From: Scatomorpha sp964535405
GTDB taxonomy: Bacteria; Bacillota; Clostridia; Oscillospirales; Oscillospiraceae
DNA length: 64,000 nucleotides
Direction: 5' to 3'
NCBI GenBank assembly: GCA_964535405.1
Contig: CAZHUG010000003.1
Span: 1 to 64,000 of the forward strand
Shown here: positions 1-8,292 of the stretch, piece after piece
How the letters are laid out: each line of letters begins with the position of its first letter
Numbering within the stretch: position 1 is the stretch's first letter
Program-made: the position numbers and the translations under genes
The notes under the pieces: model-generated
Told to the model about the DNA's origin: nothing
The model's input: only the letters and a program-made list of their open reading frames with translations
The model's database searches: none

Positions 1-321
1 CGCGAAGAAAAAAAAGACGCCCTCGCCCACGCTGAAGTGGAGGCAATACGCGATGCCTGTGCGGCACGCGGAAACTGGAACCTCTCCGGCTGCTCGCTGT
101 TTGTCACTCTTGAGCCCTGCCCCATGTGCGCAGGCGCGATCATAAACTCCCGCATAGCTACGGTGGTCTATGGCGCGAAGGAGGAGCACAGCGGCTCTTG
201 CGGCAGCGTTATAAACCTGTTTGAAGAGCGCTACGGTCACAAGCCCGCAATATACGGCGGCGTTCTGCGTGATGAATCAGCGGCTCTGCTGCGCAGTTTT
301 TTTGAGAGCATACGTCTTTAA
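1..321 (+). CDS. tadA: tRNA adenosine(34) deaminase TadA, 5' end missing
   Basis: This is the C-terminal part of a tRNA-specific adenosine deaminase, which converts A34 to inosine in the wobble position of tRNA-Arg(ACG). The reading frame is open from base 1, so the true start lies upstream of the window. The zinc and catalytic signature H-A-E is encoded at 28-36, and the second zinc motif PCxxC (PCPMCAG) follows about 28 residues later. Both are typical of the cytidine/deoxycytidylate deaminase fold. The C-terminal helix ends FFESIRL, a common TadA-type end. A strong hairpin follows the stop codon directly. Only about 107 residues of the usual 150-160 are visible. Confidence 0.93.
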   Translation, partial: REEKKDALAHAEVEAIRDACAARGNWNLSGCSLFVTLEPCPMCAGAIINSRIATVVYGAKEEHSGSCGSVINLFEERYGHKPAIYGGVLRDESAALLRSFFESIRL

Positions 322-350
322 AAGGGCGGCGCGCTGCGCCGCCCTTTTAA
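321..350. terminator. Bidirectional rho-independent terminator
   Basis: The stem GGGCGGCGC (324-332) pairs with GCGCCGCCC (336-344) around a 3-base loop. A bases lie before the stem and TTTT after it, so it can serve tadA on the plus strand and the phosphoribosyltransferase that converges from the minus strand. Confidence 0.85.
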
Positions 351-356
351 AGGCTG

Positions 357-911
357 TTATGCCTTGACCGTTCCGTCGGGGTTAAACACCGGCAGGGATG
401 CAAGGGTTATGATGTCTTCTCTGAACCGGGCGTCGCCCTCTGCCAGAACTGCCATCTTTCCGGCTATGATGCCTCCGGCCTTCGTGACGAGCTCCTCCAT
501 CCCGCGCAGTGAGTCTCCGGTGGAGATCACATCGTCAATGATGAGGATGCGCTTGCCGTTTAAAAGCAGAGCGTCGGCCGAATCGATAACCAGTTTCTGG
601 ATGTGCATGGTGGTGATAGAACGCACCTCTACCTCGAACACGCCGGTCATATAGGCCTTGGGGCCCTTGCGAGCGAGAAAATACTTCTCTGCGCCCGTCT
701 GACGAGCCATTTCGTATAGCAGTGGTATGGATTTGGCCTCCGGTGCGATGATATAATCGTACTCCGGCGCCAAACGTAAAAGCTCAGCCGCGCAATGGAC
801 GGTAAGCTCGACATCGCCAAACATAACGAATGCTCCTATGTAGAGGTCGTCTGTGACCTTGCACAGGGGTAAATTACGTTTCATACCGGCAATGTCCATC
901 TCGTATGTCAT
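357..911 (-). CDS. Adenine-phosphoribosyltransferase-like protein
   Basis: This is a type I phosphoribosyltransferase of 184 residues, in the apt/xpt size class. The PRPP-binding loop is clear around residues 120-132 (ILIIDDVISTGDS), with the two acidic residues that coordinate ribose and the following TG/S phosphate loop. Proteins of this family join a purine or similar base to PRPP in salvage. A second hallmark, IIAPEAKSIPL near residue 54, resembles the Apt-type region. The start ATG at 911 has an AGGAGG-type site just upstream. The gene stands alone between two terminators. The exact base (adenine, xanthine, or a regulatory PRPP sensor) cannot be settled from sequence. Confidence 0.85.
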   Translation of the reverse strand: MTYEMDIAGMKRNLPLCKVTDDLYIGAFVMFGDVELTVHCAAELLRLAPEYDYIIAPEAKSIPLLYEMARQTGAEKYFLARKGPKAYMTGVFEVEVRSITTMHIQKLVIDSADALLLNGKRILIIDDVISTGDSLRGMEELVTKAGGIIAGKMAVLAEGDARFREDIITLASLPVFNPDGTVKA

Positions 912-991
912 TTGCGGATTCCTCCTAATCTGATTGTGCCGTGCATAATGGCAGCATCTGCTCCCTTGGCCGGCACGAAGATAACATTACA

Positions 992-1019
992 ATTATACAA
1001 TAATACAACTTAAAATCAA
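992..1019 (-). promoter_or_regulatory. Probable sigma-A promoter of the phosphoribosyltransferase gene
   Basis: Read on the minus strand: TTGATT (1019-1014), 16-base spacer, TATAAT (997-992). A TTGACA lies slightly further upstream and could be an alternative -35. The 5' leader of roughly 75 bases shows no purine-riboswitch pattern. Confidence 0.5.
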
Positions 1020-1050
1020 GTGTCAAATCAGCTGTTTTTATGGCATTAGT

Positions 1051-1079
1051 AAAGGCACCCGCATATGCGGGTGCCTTTT
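1051..1079 (-). terminator. Terminator downstream of the HtrA gene
   Basis: The palindrome AAAGGCACCCGCATATGCGG continues to GTGCCTTTT, giving a perfect stem of about 12 pairs with A/T tails on both sides. It lies about 80 bases past the htrA stop codon and upstream of the phosphoribosyltransferase promoter, so it probably separates the two minus-strand genes. Confidence 0.8.
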
Positions 1080-1160
1080 GTCAAAAAGAGATGGGAAGGA
1101 AATGTAGAAAGTATGAAGGTTTTTTATATAAGCTCCCTATGGGTGGGGAGTCATTGGTTT

Positions 1161-2702
1161 TTAGCCATGATAGATATCTTCGCTTCCAATTTGGCCCTGG
1201 GGATATTCACCGGGCACCCCGCTCTGACCGGCCTGCCCGTCAGCATCTGTCTGCGGAACATATTCGTCCATCGTGACCGTCAGCGTCAGATACTCGCCGC
1301 TGCGCCAGACGGTGATTTCGACCGTATCACCGGCAGAATTGCCCTTGACCGCTGATGACAGCTCCTCGCGAGTATTTATAGCCTTATCACCGACCTGTGT
1401 TATTATATCGTAGAGCTTGATTCCTGCCTTATCTGCGCAGCTTCCGGCCTCCACCTTGTTTACATACACGCCCTGGGGCATGTTGTAATACTGAGATGTC
1501 ATGACATCAATCGTCTGTCCGTTAACGCCAAGGTATCCTTTGCCGGTGACATAGCCGTTCTCCATGATGTCAGTCGCGATTTTCACGGCATCATTAATCG
1601 GGATCGCAAAGCTCAGTCCCTCTACTCCGGCCTCGGAGTATTTCGCCGTCACGACACCGACCACCTGACCCGAGGCATTGTACACGGGGCCGCCGGAGTT
1701 GCCGGAGTTTACCGCCGCGTCCATCTGGAACATGTTTAGTGATGTGTTTTCATCGGTTCTGATAACTCTGTCCGTGGCAGAGACAATGCCGCCGGTCATC
1801 GTGTATGCAAGCTCGCCAAGCGGATTGCCGATGGCATAAACCGTGTCGCCCACTGACAGCTCATCACTGTCGCTGAAGGTGACCGCGGAAAGTCCGCTTG
1901 CCTCTATTTTAAGTAATACGATATCATTTTCCTCGTCAAAGCCCACGATATCCGCCACATAGCTTTCACCCGAGAAGAGCATCACATTGACGTCGTAACC
2001 GCCCGTATAGGCGCTTTCTATCACATGGTAGTTGGTCAAAATATAGCCGTCTTCACTTATTATGAAGCCGCTGCCGGTAACTGATCCCGAGCTTATCATG
2101 CCGAAGACGTTTCGGGTGGTGATCTCCGTGCTTATACCAACCGTCTGTTCACAGCCCAGCGCATAAATATCCTTTGCGCTGATGGCATCTCCCGACGACT
2201 GCAGGCTGAGCGGAAGCGGGCTGATTATCGTATCCGGGCCGCCTGAACCGTCCGTAATCTGTAGCTCGTCGGCCGCTTTGTTGCCAACTGCGAAACCCAC
2301 TGTGCCGCCGGCGACACCGCCGAGAAGCGCGCATATCATGCACAGGCTTGCAAGCCTAGCAAAGCTGAAGCCGCCGGATTTTTTGCCGCAATTTTCGCGT
2401 CTTGTCTTTTTTGGCTTTTCCTCCGGCACGTAATAGCGCTGAGGCTCGGTCAACTCGGACTCGGGCGTGAAGCTTGCGTCCGTATAATATTGATAATCGC
2501 TCTCCGGACGCTTAATATGATACTCTCCGTCCGGCTGCCCGTCGTTGGCGTCAATCGCCGCTGCGGGCTCATCCGGGTCACGGCTTGCCTCTGTGAAAAG
2601 CTCAGGCACATTCAAATCGTTGTTTGCTTCCGGGAATTTTTTCGGCTCGTCGCCGCTTGAGCTGACTTCTCTGTTCTCGTCATATTCGTCGTATGGGTAC
2701 AT
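1161..2702 (-). CDS. HtrA/DegP-type membrane-anchored serine protease with PDZ domain
   Basis: This is an extracytoplasmic quality-control protease of about 513 residues. It has a long acidic cytoplasmic N terminus (1-105), a basic stretch, and one membrane segment (about 118-140, rich in Leu/Ala/Gly). A trypsin-like domain follows with the triad His226 (TNYHVI), Asp260 (NDIVLL) and Ser336 (GNSGGP), and a C-terminal PDZ domain covers about 385-485. Start choice: an ATG at 2717 is in frame, but its first codons (ATGGAGGG) are themselves the Shine-Dalgarno GGAGG for the ATG at 2702, so 2702 is preferred. The gene is monocistronic, with a terminator at 1051-1079. Family members degrade or refold misfolded envelope proteins under heat or secretion stress. 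Confidence 0.92.
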   Translation of the reverse strand: MYPYDEYDENREVSSSGDEPKKFPEANNDLNVPELFTEASRDPDEPAAAIDANDGQPDGEYHIKRPESDYQYYTDASFTPESELTEPQRYYVPEEKPKKTRRENCGKKSGGFSFARLASLCMICALLGGVAGGTVGFAVGNKAADELQITDGSGGPDTIISPLPLSLQSSGDAISAKDIYALGCEQTVGISTEITTRNVFGMISSGSVTGSGFIISEDGYILTNYHVIESAYTGGYDVNVMLFSGESYVADIVGFDEENDIVLLKIEASGLSAVTFSDSDELSVGDTVYAIGNPLGELAYTMTGGIVSATDRVIRTDENTSLNMFQMDAAVNSGNSGGPVYNASGQVVGVVTAKYSEAGVEGLSFAIPINDAVKIATDIMENGYVTGKGYLGVNGQTIDVMTSQYYNMPQGVYVNKVEAGSCADKAGIKLYDIITQVGDKAINTREELSSAVKGNSAGDTVEITVWRSGEYLTLTVTMDEYVPQTDADGQAGQSGVPGEYPQGQIGSEDIYHG

Positions 2703-2752
2703 GGTGTTTCCCTCCATGAATTTTGATTACAATATTATATTAGTCACACTTT

Positions 2753-2765
2753 ATGACATTGTCAT
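2753..2765. promoter_or_regulatory. Palindrome upstream of htrA, possible operator
   Basis: ATGACA-T-TGTCAT is a perfect 6-bp inverted repeat about 50 bases upstream of the htrA start. A TATAAT-like -10 (minus strand) lies between it and the gene. Its position fits an operator near the -35 region, but no regulator is identified. Confidence 0.3.
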
Positions 2766-2810
2766 GAACAGAAACGAAAGAGTTTTTTAATTAAATACGC
2801 AGAAAATATG

Positions 2811-2848
2811 AACAACTCCCGGAAAAAAGCTCCGAGAGTTGTTTTTTT
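2811..2848 (+). terminator. Hairpin with T tract between htrA and the M3 peptidase gene
   Basis: AACAACTC and GAGTTGTT form the outer stem, with CGGA/TCCG inside, followed on the plus strand by seven T. Both neighbours are on the minus strand, where the tail is weaker (GTTGTTCATATTTT). It may still end the peptidase transcript, or it may stop antisense transcription. Confidence 0.5.
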
Positions 2849-2856
2849 GTTGATAT

Positions 2857-4566
2857 TTAGCTGATAAGCGCGGCAAACGTCTCTGTAATCGACGTCGCGA
2901 TGTCCCGAATGGTCTCTGCAGCAAAGGGGTCTGAAAGTGCAGATTCTGCTATCGCCTCAGAATAGTAATACACCTCGGGGTCAATTGCAACGATGGTCAT
3001 ATACTCATCCACAGCATCCGCGGGAGAATCCTGAAGCAGTGAATACAGCTCCAGAGCCGGGATTGCGGATACGCCATAGCTTATATAGTAGAAGGGATAC
3101 TGGAAGTTATGGACTATTCCCGTCCACTCGTACTCATAGCCCACATAGGGTGTATAGCCATATTCCTCATACAGCTGCTCGTATATCTCAAGCACGCGTT
3201 CATTCGTGAGATTCTCCTCTGCGTACACGCGCTGCTGGAACTCATCATACATTGCGCCGCTGACGATACTGTATACCATGCTCATAAGCAGGTCTGCCCG
3301 GACTATCTCACCGTTTTCCTCGCCAAAAATGTCATCGTAAAACAGCGTAAACAAAATCTCCATTCCCTGAGACTGAAGCTCGCACAAGTCGTTGTCTGAC
3401 GTTCCGAAAATAAGGTCGGAGGGTATGTAGAAGGCGTTTAGAAAATGTCCGAACTCATGGAAGGTGTCGCTGTAATCATAATAGTCGCCATAAAGGGAGT
3501 TTATTACGTACGGCTCATTGTAGTAATAGAGCATTGTGGTGTAGCCTGTGTCCATTCTCTCATCGGAGAGCTCAAAGTCGTACAGCTCATACTCGAGCAT
3601 GTATAAAAACGCCTCGTAGGCCTCGGTTGAGATATTTGGCAAAATCAGCTCCATTGCGTCGAGGATAGTTTCCTTCGAGCAGTCAATCTCGTCGGACGCC
3701 CATAGATCCCAAGTAATGTCGTAGACAGCAGATTCATATTCACGCATCACCGGCGCAAAATATTCCTTAATCGCCGACCAGAGCTCCTGGCTGTCCTGGG
3801 GAGAATAGTCTCTGGCATACAGGCTCCCATAGGCAAATTCTGCATAGCTGTCATAGCCGTACAGCTCCGCGAGCTCATTGCGCAAATCCACAAGCTCGAC
3901 GAAAACATCAACTATCGCCTCATAATCCGGCTCGGTCTCGGATATGAGCGTGTAGTACTGCTGAACCAGAGTGCTCTCCTCCGACAGGCTCTCGGAATCC
4001 GTGCCGGATGTTGACGGATCGTACTGGCGCAGCCATTCGGTCTGCCACTCGGCAAAGCCCGAGCTCATGTATTCCGAATACTCAGAGACCGCAAGCGCGT
4101 GGAAGCAGTTCCAGTATTCATCCCAGGCTTTGTACCAGACGTCCTCCATATAGTCAAGCTCTGCGATAGTCTCAGCACTGTTTGGGTTGCGCGTATACTC
4201 CAAATCTGCCATGGTCAGCATGGTGTAGATGTAATAAAGCTGCCAGTAGATGGTCAAATCCGCGGAGTTAAAGTCCTCGGCTGTGCCACCGTTTTCTGCA
4301 AAATCATAAATTGCAGCTGCCGCCTCCTCAAAATAGCTGTACTCGTAGCGCTCATACTCCATATCTGAGTATGCCACGTCGTCGCGTATATTTTCATATG
4401 TAAAATATCGTTTCTCGAGGTCTATTCCGTAATCATTCGGTGGCAGGGGCGGCTTAGAGCTGGTTGATCCGGGCGTTTTTATTGTGTTGGGTGTGGACCC
4501 GGATCCACAGCCGGATATGCCCAACAGTAGTACAAATGCAAGTAGTATTGATATTGTCTTTTTCAT
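2857..4566 (-). CDS. Lipoprotein M3-family-like zinc metallopeptidase
   Basis: This is a 569-residue exported peptidase related to oligoendopeptidase F/M3 enzymes. The N terminus is a lipoprotein signal: MKK, a hydrophobic run, then the lipobox GISGC with the acylated Cys at about 20, followed by a Gly/Ser/Pro-rich linker. The zinc site HEFGH lies at 370-374 and a likely third ligand Glu in ELQSQGME at about 397-403. The order and length fit the M3 fold, which hydrolyses short peptides. The protein is strikingly rich in Tyr, Glu and Asp, which is unusual compared with cytoplasmic PepF. The start at 4566 has a good GGGAGAGA site. A role in extracellular peptide use is inferred. Confidence 0.85.
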   Translation of the reverse strand: MKKTISILLAFVLLLGISGCGSGSTPNTIKTPGSTSSKPPLPPNDYGIDLEKRYFTYENIRDDVAYSDMEYERYEYSYFEEAAAAIYDFAENGGTAEDFNSADLTIYWQLYYIYTMLTMADLEYTRNPNSAETIAELDYMEDVWYKAWDEYWNCFHALAVSEYSEYMSSGFAEWQTEWLRQYDPSTSGTDSESLSEESTLVQQYYTLISETEPDYEAIVDVFVELVDLRNELAELYGYDSYAEFAYGSLYARDYSPQDSQELWSAIKEYFAPVMREYESAVYDITWDLWASDEIDCSKETILDAMELILPNISTEAYEAFLYMLEYELYDFELSDERMDTGYTTMLYYYNEPYVINSLYGDYYDYSDTFHEFGHFLNAFYIPSDLIFGTSDNDLCELQSQGMEILFTLFYDDIFGEENGEIVRADLLMSMVYSIVSGAMYDEFQQRVYAEENLTNERVLEIYEQLYEEYGYTPYVGYEYEWTGIVHNFQYPFYYISYGVSAIPALELYSLLQDSPADAVDEYMTIVAIDPEVYYYSEAIAESALSDPFAAETIRDIATSITETFAALIS

Positions 4567-4672
4567 ATCTCTCTCCCGAAAATTAATAACCTACTATAAC
4601 CTACTTCATATCCTCAGGTCAAGTGGGCATACTACGCGGGAAGAATGCAACTTTTTGCAAGGAGAGATAAAT

Positions 4673-5701
4673 ATGCACCATAACTGCGATAAACCCTTTG
4701 ATTTCATCGATTCTCAGCACTTTACGCGCCGCCAGCTTCTGGATATAATTGAGCTCTCACTCAAAATAAAAAAATGCGTAGCCGTCGGTTATCATCCTCC
4801 CCTGCTTGAGGGCAAGACCCTGGGCATGATCTTCCAGCAGTCCTCCACCCGCACGCGCGTCTCGTTTGAAACCGCCATGCAGCAGCTCGGCGGTCACGCA
4901 CAGTACATGGGTCCCGGCATGATCCAGCTCGGCGGTCACGAGACAGTCGGCGACACAGCCAAGGTTTTGTCCCACCTCGTGGACATTATTATGGCGCGTG
5001 TAATTGAGCACAAGACGATAGTTGACCTCGCAGAATCCTGCCGGGTGCCGGTTATAAACGGCATGAGTGACTTCAATCACCCCACTCAGGAGATCGGCGA
5101 TATGTGCACAATTGCCGAAAATCTGCCGGCAGGCAAGTGTCTTTCCGACTGCAAGGTCGTTTTTGCCGGCGATGCGACTCAGGTCTGCGCCTCACTCGGC
5201 TTTATCACCACTCACCTTGGCATGAGTTTTGTCCAATACGGCCCCAAGACCCATCAACTCAGTGAACGGCACCAGTCGGTCATGGAGCGCAACTGCCGGG
5301 AAAACGGCGGCTCCTGGCTCGTGACGGACGACCGCGACGCCGTGCGAGGTGCCGATTTTATATACACCGATGTCTGGTACGGACTTTATGAGAGCGAGCT
5401 GCCCAAGGACGAACGTCTGCGCATCTTCAAGGATTATCAGGTCAACCGCGAGCTTATGCAGCTCGGCGCGCTGGGCTGCAAATTTATGCACTGTCTGCCC
5501 GCAACCCGCGGCGAGGATGTCACGGACGAGGTCGCAGACTCCGCCGCCTCACTCTGTTGGGAGCAGGCAGGAAACCGCCTGACAGCCATGCGCGGTCTGC
5601 TTGTCTATCTCACGCGCTACCAGAAACCCGGCTCAGATTTTGCTCAAGCCGCCGCTCAGGAGGAGCTTGAGTGCTTCATGTGTGATCGGGGCATCTGCTA
5701 G
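4673..5701 (+). CDS. aguB: Putrescine carbamoyltransferase
   Basis: The enzyme catalyses phosphorolysis of N-carbamoylputrescine to putrescine and carbamoyl phosphate, the second step of the agmatine deiminase pathway. It has 342 residues of the aspartate/ornithine carbamoyltransferase family: the carbamoyl-phosphate motif STRTR at 58-62, the DFNHPTQ motif in the middle, and HCLPATRG near residue 270. The last motif is typical of putrescine rather than ornithine transcarbamoylases. The frame is open back to 4484, but the ATG at 4673 follows AAGGAGAG at 8 bases and matches family N termini. It is the first gene of a four-gene operon in the same order as enterococcal aguBDAC. No aguR-type regulator is next to it. 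Confidence 0.93.
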   Translation: MHHNCDKPFDFIDSQHFTRRQLLDIIELSLKIKKCVAVGYHPPLLEGKTLGMIFQQSSTRTRVSFETAMQQLGGHAQYMGPGMIQLGGHETVGDTAKVLSHLVDIIMARVIEHKTIVDLAESCRVPVINGMSDFNHPTQEIGDMCTIAENLPAGKCLSDCKVVFAGDATQVCASLGFITTHLGMSFVQYGPKTHQLSERHQSVMERNCRENGGSWLVTDDRDAVRGADFIYTDVWYGLYESELPKDERLRIFKDYQVNRELMQLGALGCKFMHCLPATRGEDVTDEVADSAASLCWEQAGNRLTAMRGLLVYLTRYQKPGSDFAQAAAQEELECFMCDRGIC

Positions 5702-5721
5702 CCTTAGAAAGGGGATGCCTT

Positions 5722-7086
5722 ATGGCTAAACAAAAGAAATTCCGCTTGATGGACGCCATACTCACCGTCATCTGCGTGGTATTCGTGGCGGAAGCCGCAG
5801 CGCCCGTAGCCGCATTGGGCAGTTCGCAGTATTTCTGGTGGCTGTTCATGATAATAGCATTTCTGCTGCCCTACGGCTTCATATCATCCGAGCTCGGCAC
5901 CGCCTATAGCGGCGACGGCGGGCTGTACGACTGGGTCCGCGCCGCATATCCCGATGGGCGCATGGCAGGTCGGGTCGCGTGGTATTACTGGATTAACTTC
6001 CCGCTCTGGATGGCCTCACTCGCGGTTATATGCCCCGGGCTCCTAACTATTATAACCGGTGTAGAGCTGGGTGCCATTCCAACAGTCGCCATTGAGCTTC
6101 TGTTTATCTGGGCTGTTGTTTTCATCAGCTTCAACCCCGTGAGTGACAGCACCTGGATACTGAGCGGCTCGGCTGTCATAAAGGTTCTGCTCGCGCTCAT
6201 AATGGGCGGTTTGGGCATCTACGGTGCAATTAAAAGCGGCACGGCAAACTCCCTAAACGTCGGCTCTCTCCTGCCAAACTTTAGTTTGACAAGTCTGTCG
6301 TATATCTCGGTAATTATTTTTAATTTCCTGGGCTTTGAGGTGATCTGCACCATGGCAGATGATATGGAAGAGCCTGATCGTCAAATTCCGAGAGCAATCA
6401 TAACAGGCGGTATTGTGATTGCCGCCATTTATATCTTCTGCGCCTTCGGCATAGGTGTCGCCATTCCCGCAAACGAGATCAGCTCCGACACCGGATTGCT
6501 CGACGCTATGAGTCTCATCACCGGCGACACAGGCGGAATTTTCATCAGAGCCATGGCTCTTCTGTTTCTTCTGACCCTTTTGGGCAACATGATTTCGTGG
6601 TCATTCGGTGTAAACTCCGTGGCAGCCTACGCAGCCGACAGAAATGACCTGCCGCGCGTCTTCACCAGGCGCGGCAAAAACGACATGCCCAACGGCACCG
6701 CCGTGATGAACGGCCTCGTCGCCTCTATTGTCATCATAATCGGCGCGCTCATGCCCAACTCCGACCTGTTTTGGAGCTTTTTTGCGCTCAATCTGGTCAT
6801 GTTCCTGCTGAGCTATCTGCCCATCTTCCCTGCCTTCCTTAAGCTTCGGGAGACAGACCCGGACAGACCGCGTCCCTTCCGCGTCCCCGGGGGCCGTGCC
6901 TTTCACAAGGTCATCGCCATCCTGCCGATGCTGCTGATCGTCATATCCATCATCTTTACGGCAGTTCCGCTGTCCTTTGACCGCGAGACGCTGATCTCTG
7001 TTCTGCCAATTACGATCGGAAGCATCGTTTTTATTGTTCTGGGCGAAATTATTATACGCGTTTGTGAAAAACGCAAGCTATATTAA
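5722..7086 (+). CDS. aguD: Agmatine/putrescine antiporter (APC family)
   Basis: A 454-residue amino acid-polyamine-organocation transporter with about 12 hydrophobic segments covering most of its length. Its role, inferred from the operon and from the APC fold, is to bring in agmatine in exchange for putrescine at the cytoplasmic membrane, so the pathway needs no net transport energy. The N terminus (MAKQKKFRLMDAIL) and the early Gly-rich segment fit family members. The start at 5722 is preceded by AAAGGGG. It lies 20 bases after aguB and 14 bases before aguA. Confidence 0.9.
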   Translation: MAKQKKFRLMDAILTVICVVFVAEAAAPVAALGSSQYFWWLFMIIAFLLPYGFISSELGTAYSGDGGLYDWVRAAYPDGRMAGRVAWYYWINFPLWMASLAVICPGLLTIITGVELGAIPTVAIELLFIWAVVFISFNPVSDSTWILSGSAVIKVLLALIMGGLGIYGAIKSGTANSLNVGSLLPNFSLTSLSYISVIIFNFLGFEVICTMADDMEEPDRQIPRAIITGGIVIAAIYIFCAFGIGVAIPANEISSDTGLLDAMSLITGDTGGIFIRAMALLFLLTLLGNMISWSFGVNSVAAYAADRNDLPRVFTRRGKNDMPNGTAVMNGLVASIVIIIGALMPNSDLFWSFFALNLVMFLLSYLPIFPAFLKLRETDPDRPRPFRVPGGRAFHKVIAILPMLLIVISIIFTAVPLSFDRETLISVLPITIGSIVFIVLGEIIIRVCEKRKLY

Positions 7087-7100
7087 AGGAGAGCAGTACT

Positions 7101-8207
7101 ATGGCAAAACGAATAATTGGTTCCACACCCAAAATAGACGGCTACCGCATGCCCGCGGAATTTGAGCCGCAAGAACAGATCTGGATGCTCTGGCCCGGGC
7201 GCAACGACAACTGGCGCGACGGCGGCAAGCCTGCCCAGCGTGCCTTTGCGGAGGTTGCAAAGGCAATTTCCCGTTTCGAGCCCGTGACCGTCTGCGTCTC
7301 TGCCTGCCAGTATCAGAACGCCCGCGCTCAACTGCCGGGCGAAATCCGCGTGGTCGAGATGTCCAACGACGACGCGTGGATTCGTGACTGCGGCCCCACC
7401 TTCCTCATTGACGACAAGGGCGGCCTGCGCGCCGCCGACTGGACCTTCAACGCCTGGGGCGGTCTGCATGACGGACTGTATTTCCCCTGGGCAAACGACG
7501 ATCAGGTCGCGCGAAAGGTCTGCGAGATCGAGGGCGTGGATTCCTACCGCACCGAGGGCTTTGTGCTTGAGGGCGGCTCCTTCCACGTCGACGGCGAGGG
7601 TACCGTTCTCACCACCGAGATGTGCCTGCTGTCCGAGGGTCGCAACCCGGATATGGACAAGTCCGCAATCGAAAAAATGCTCCGCAACTACCTAAATGTC
7701 GAGAAAGTGCTCTGGATAAAGGACGGCATTGACCCAGACGAGACTAACGGACACATTGACGACGTCGCCTGCTTTGTGCGTCCCGGCGAGGTGGCTTGCA
7801 TATGGACAGACGACAAGTCCCATCCCTTCTACGAGGTGGCCGAGGCCGCCTTCCGCACGCTCTCGCAGGCGGTTGACGCAAAGGGGCGCAAGCTCAAGCT
7901 TCACAAGCTCTGCCTCACCAAGGAGCCTGTGCTGCTTCAGGGTGCGGAGACCATCGACACCGTCGAGGGAACCCCCCCGCGTGAGGATGGCGAGGTTTGC
8001 ATTGCCTCGTATATGAATTTTTTGATCGTGAACGGCGGAATTATACTGCCGCAATACGGCGACGAGAACGACGCCCTCGCGATAAAGCAGGTTCAGGAGA
8101 TGTTCCCCGACCACGAGGTTGTCGGCGTTCAGACCAAAGAGGTCGCGCAGGGCGGAGGAAACATTCACTGCATAACCCAGCAGCAACCCTGCCGCAAAGC
8201 CCGTTAG
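7101..8207 (+). CDS. aguA: Agmatine deiminase
   Basis: Hydrolyses agmatine to N-carbamoylputrescine and ammonia. The protein has 368 residues of the peptidyl-arginine-deiminase-like (guanidine-modifying) superfamily. The substrate-binding acidic residues are visible in NDDAWIRDCGPTF (about residues 88-100). The His of the catalytic pair is in NGHIDDVACF, and the nucleophilic Cys357 sits in GGGNIHCITQQ, 12 residues from the C terminus, where it is found in characterised agmatine deiminases. The start at 7101 has AAAGGAGAG. A strong stem-loop follows before aguC. The ammonia produced can also help acid resistance. Confidence 0.95.
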   Translation: MAKRIIGSTPKIDGYRMPAEFEPQEQIWMLWPGRNDNWRDGGKPAQRAFAEVAKAISRFEPVTVCVSACQYQNARAQLPGEIRVVEMSNDDAWIRDCGPTFLIDDKGGLRAADWTFNAWGGLHDGLYFPWANDDQVARKVCEIEGVDSYRTEGFVLEGGSFHVDGEGTVLTTEMCLLSEGRNPDMDKSAIEKMLRNYLNVEKVLWIKDGIDPDETNGHIDDVACFVRPGEVACIWTDDKSHPFYEVAEAAFRTLSQAVDAKGRKLKLHKLCLTKEPVLLQGAETIDTVEGTPPREDGEVCIASYMNFLIVNGGIILPQYGDENDALAIKQVQEMFPDHEVVGVQTKEVAQGGGNIHCITQQQPCRKAR

Positions 8208-8239
8208 TGTCAGAAAATCTATAGTAAATAGCTTATACC

Positions 8240-8274
8240 AAGGCCGGGCAGAGCTCACAGCTTTGCCCGGCCTT
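8240..8274 (+). other. Intercistronic stem-loop between aguA and aguC
   Basis: AAGGCCGGGCAGAGCT (8240-8255) pairs with AGCTTTGCCCGGCCTT (8259-8274), leaving a 3-base loop and one G.T wobble. There is no T tract, so it is not a standard terminator. It ends just before the aguC ribosome binding site (8281-8286) and could protect or process the mRNA and set relative AguA/AguC levels. Confidence 0.7.
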
Positions 8275-8292
8275 GTGGTGAAAGGAGCATTT

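Noticed and set aside
912..991. Purine riboswitch ahead of the phosphoribosyltransferase gene
   Set aside because: No conserved three-way-junction core sequence is visible in the leader.
2545..2790. Frames opposite htrA, the ATPase gene and other long genes
   Set aside because: They are shadows of GC-rich coding sequence with no start signals; the sense frames carry full domain signatures.
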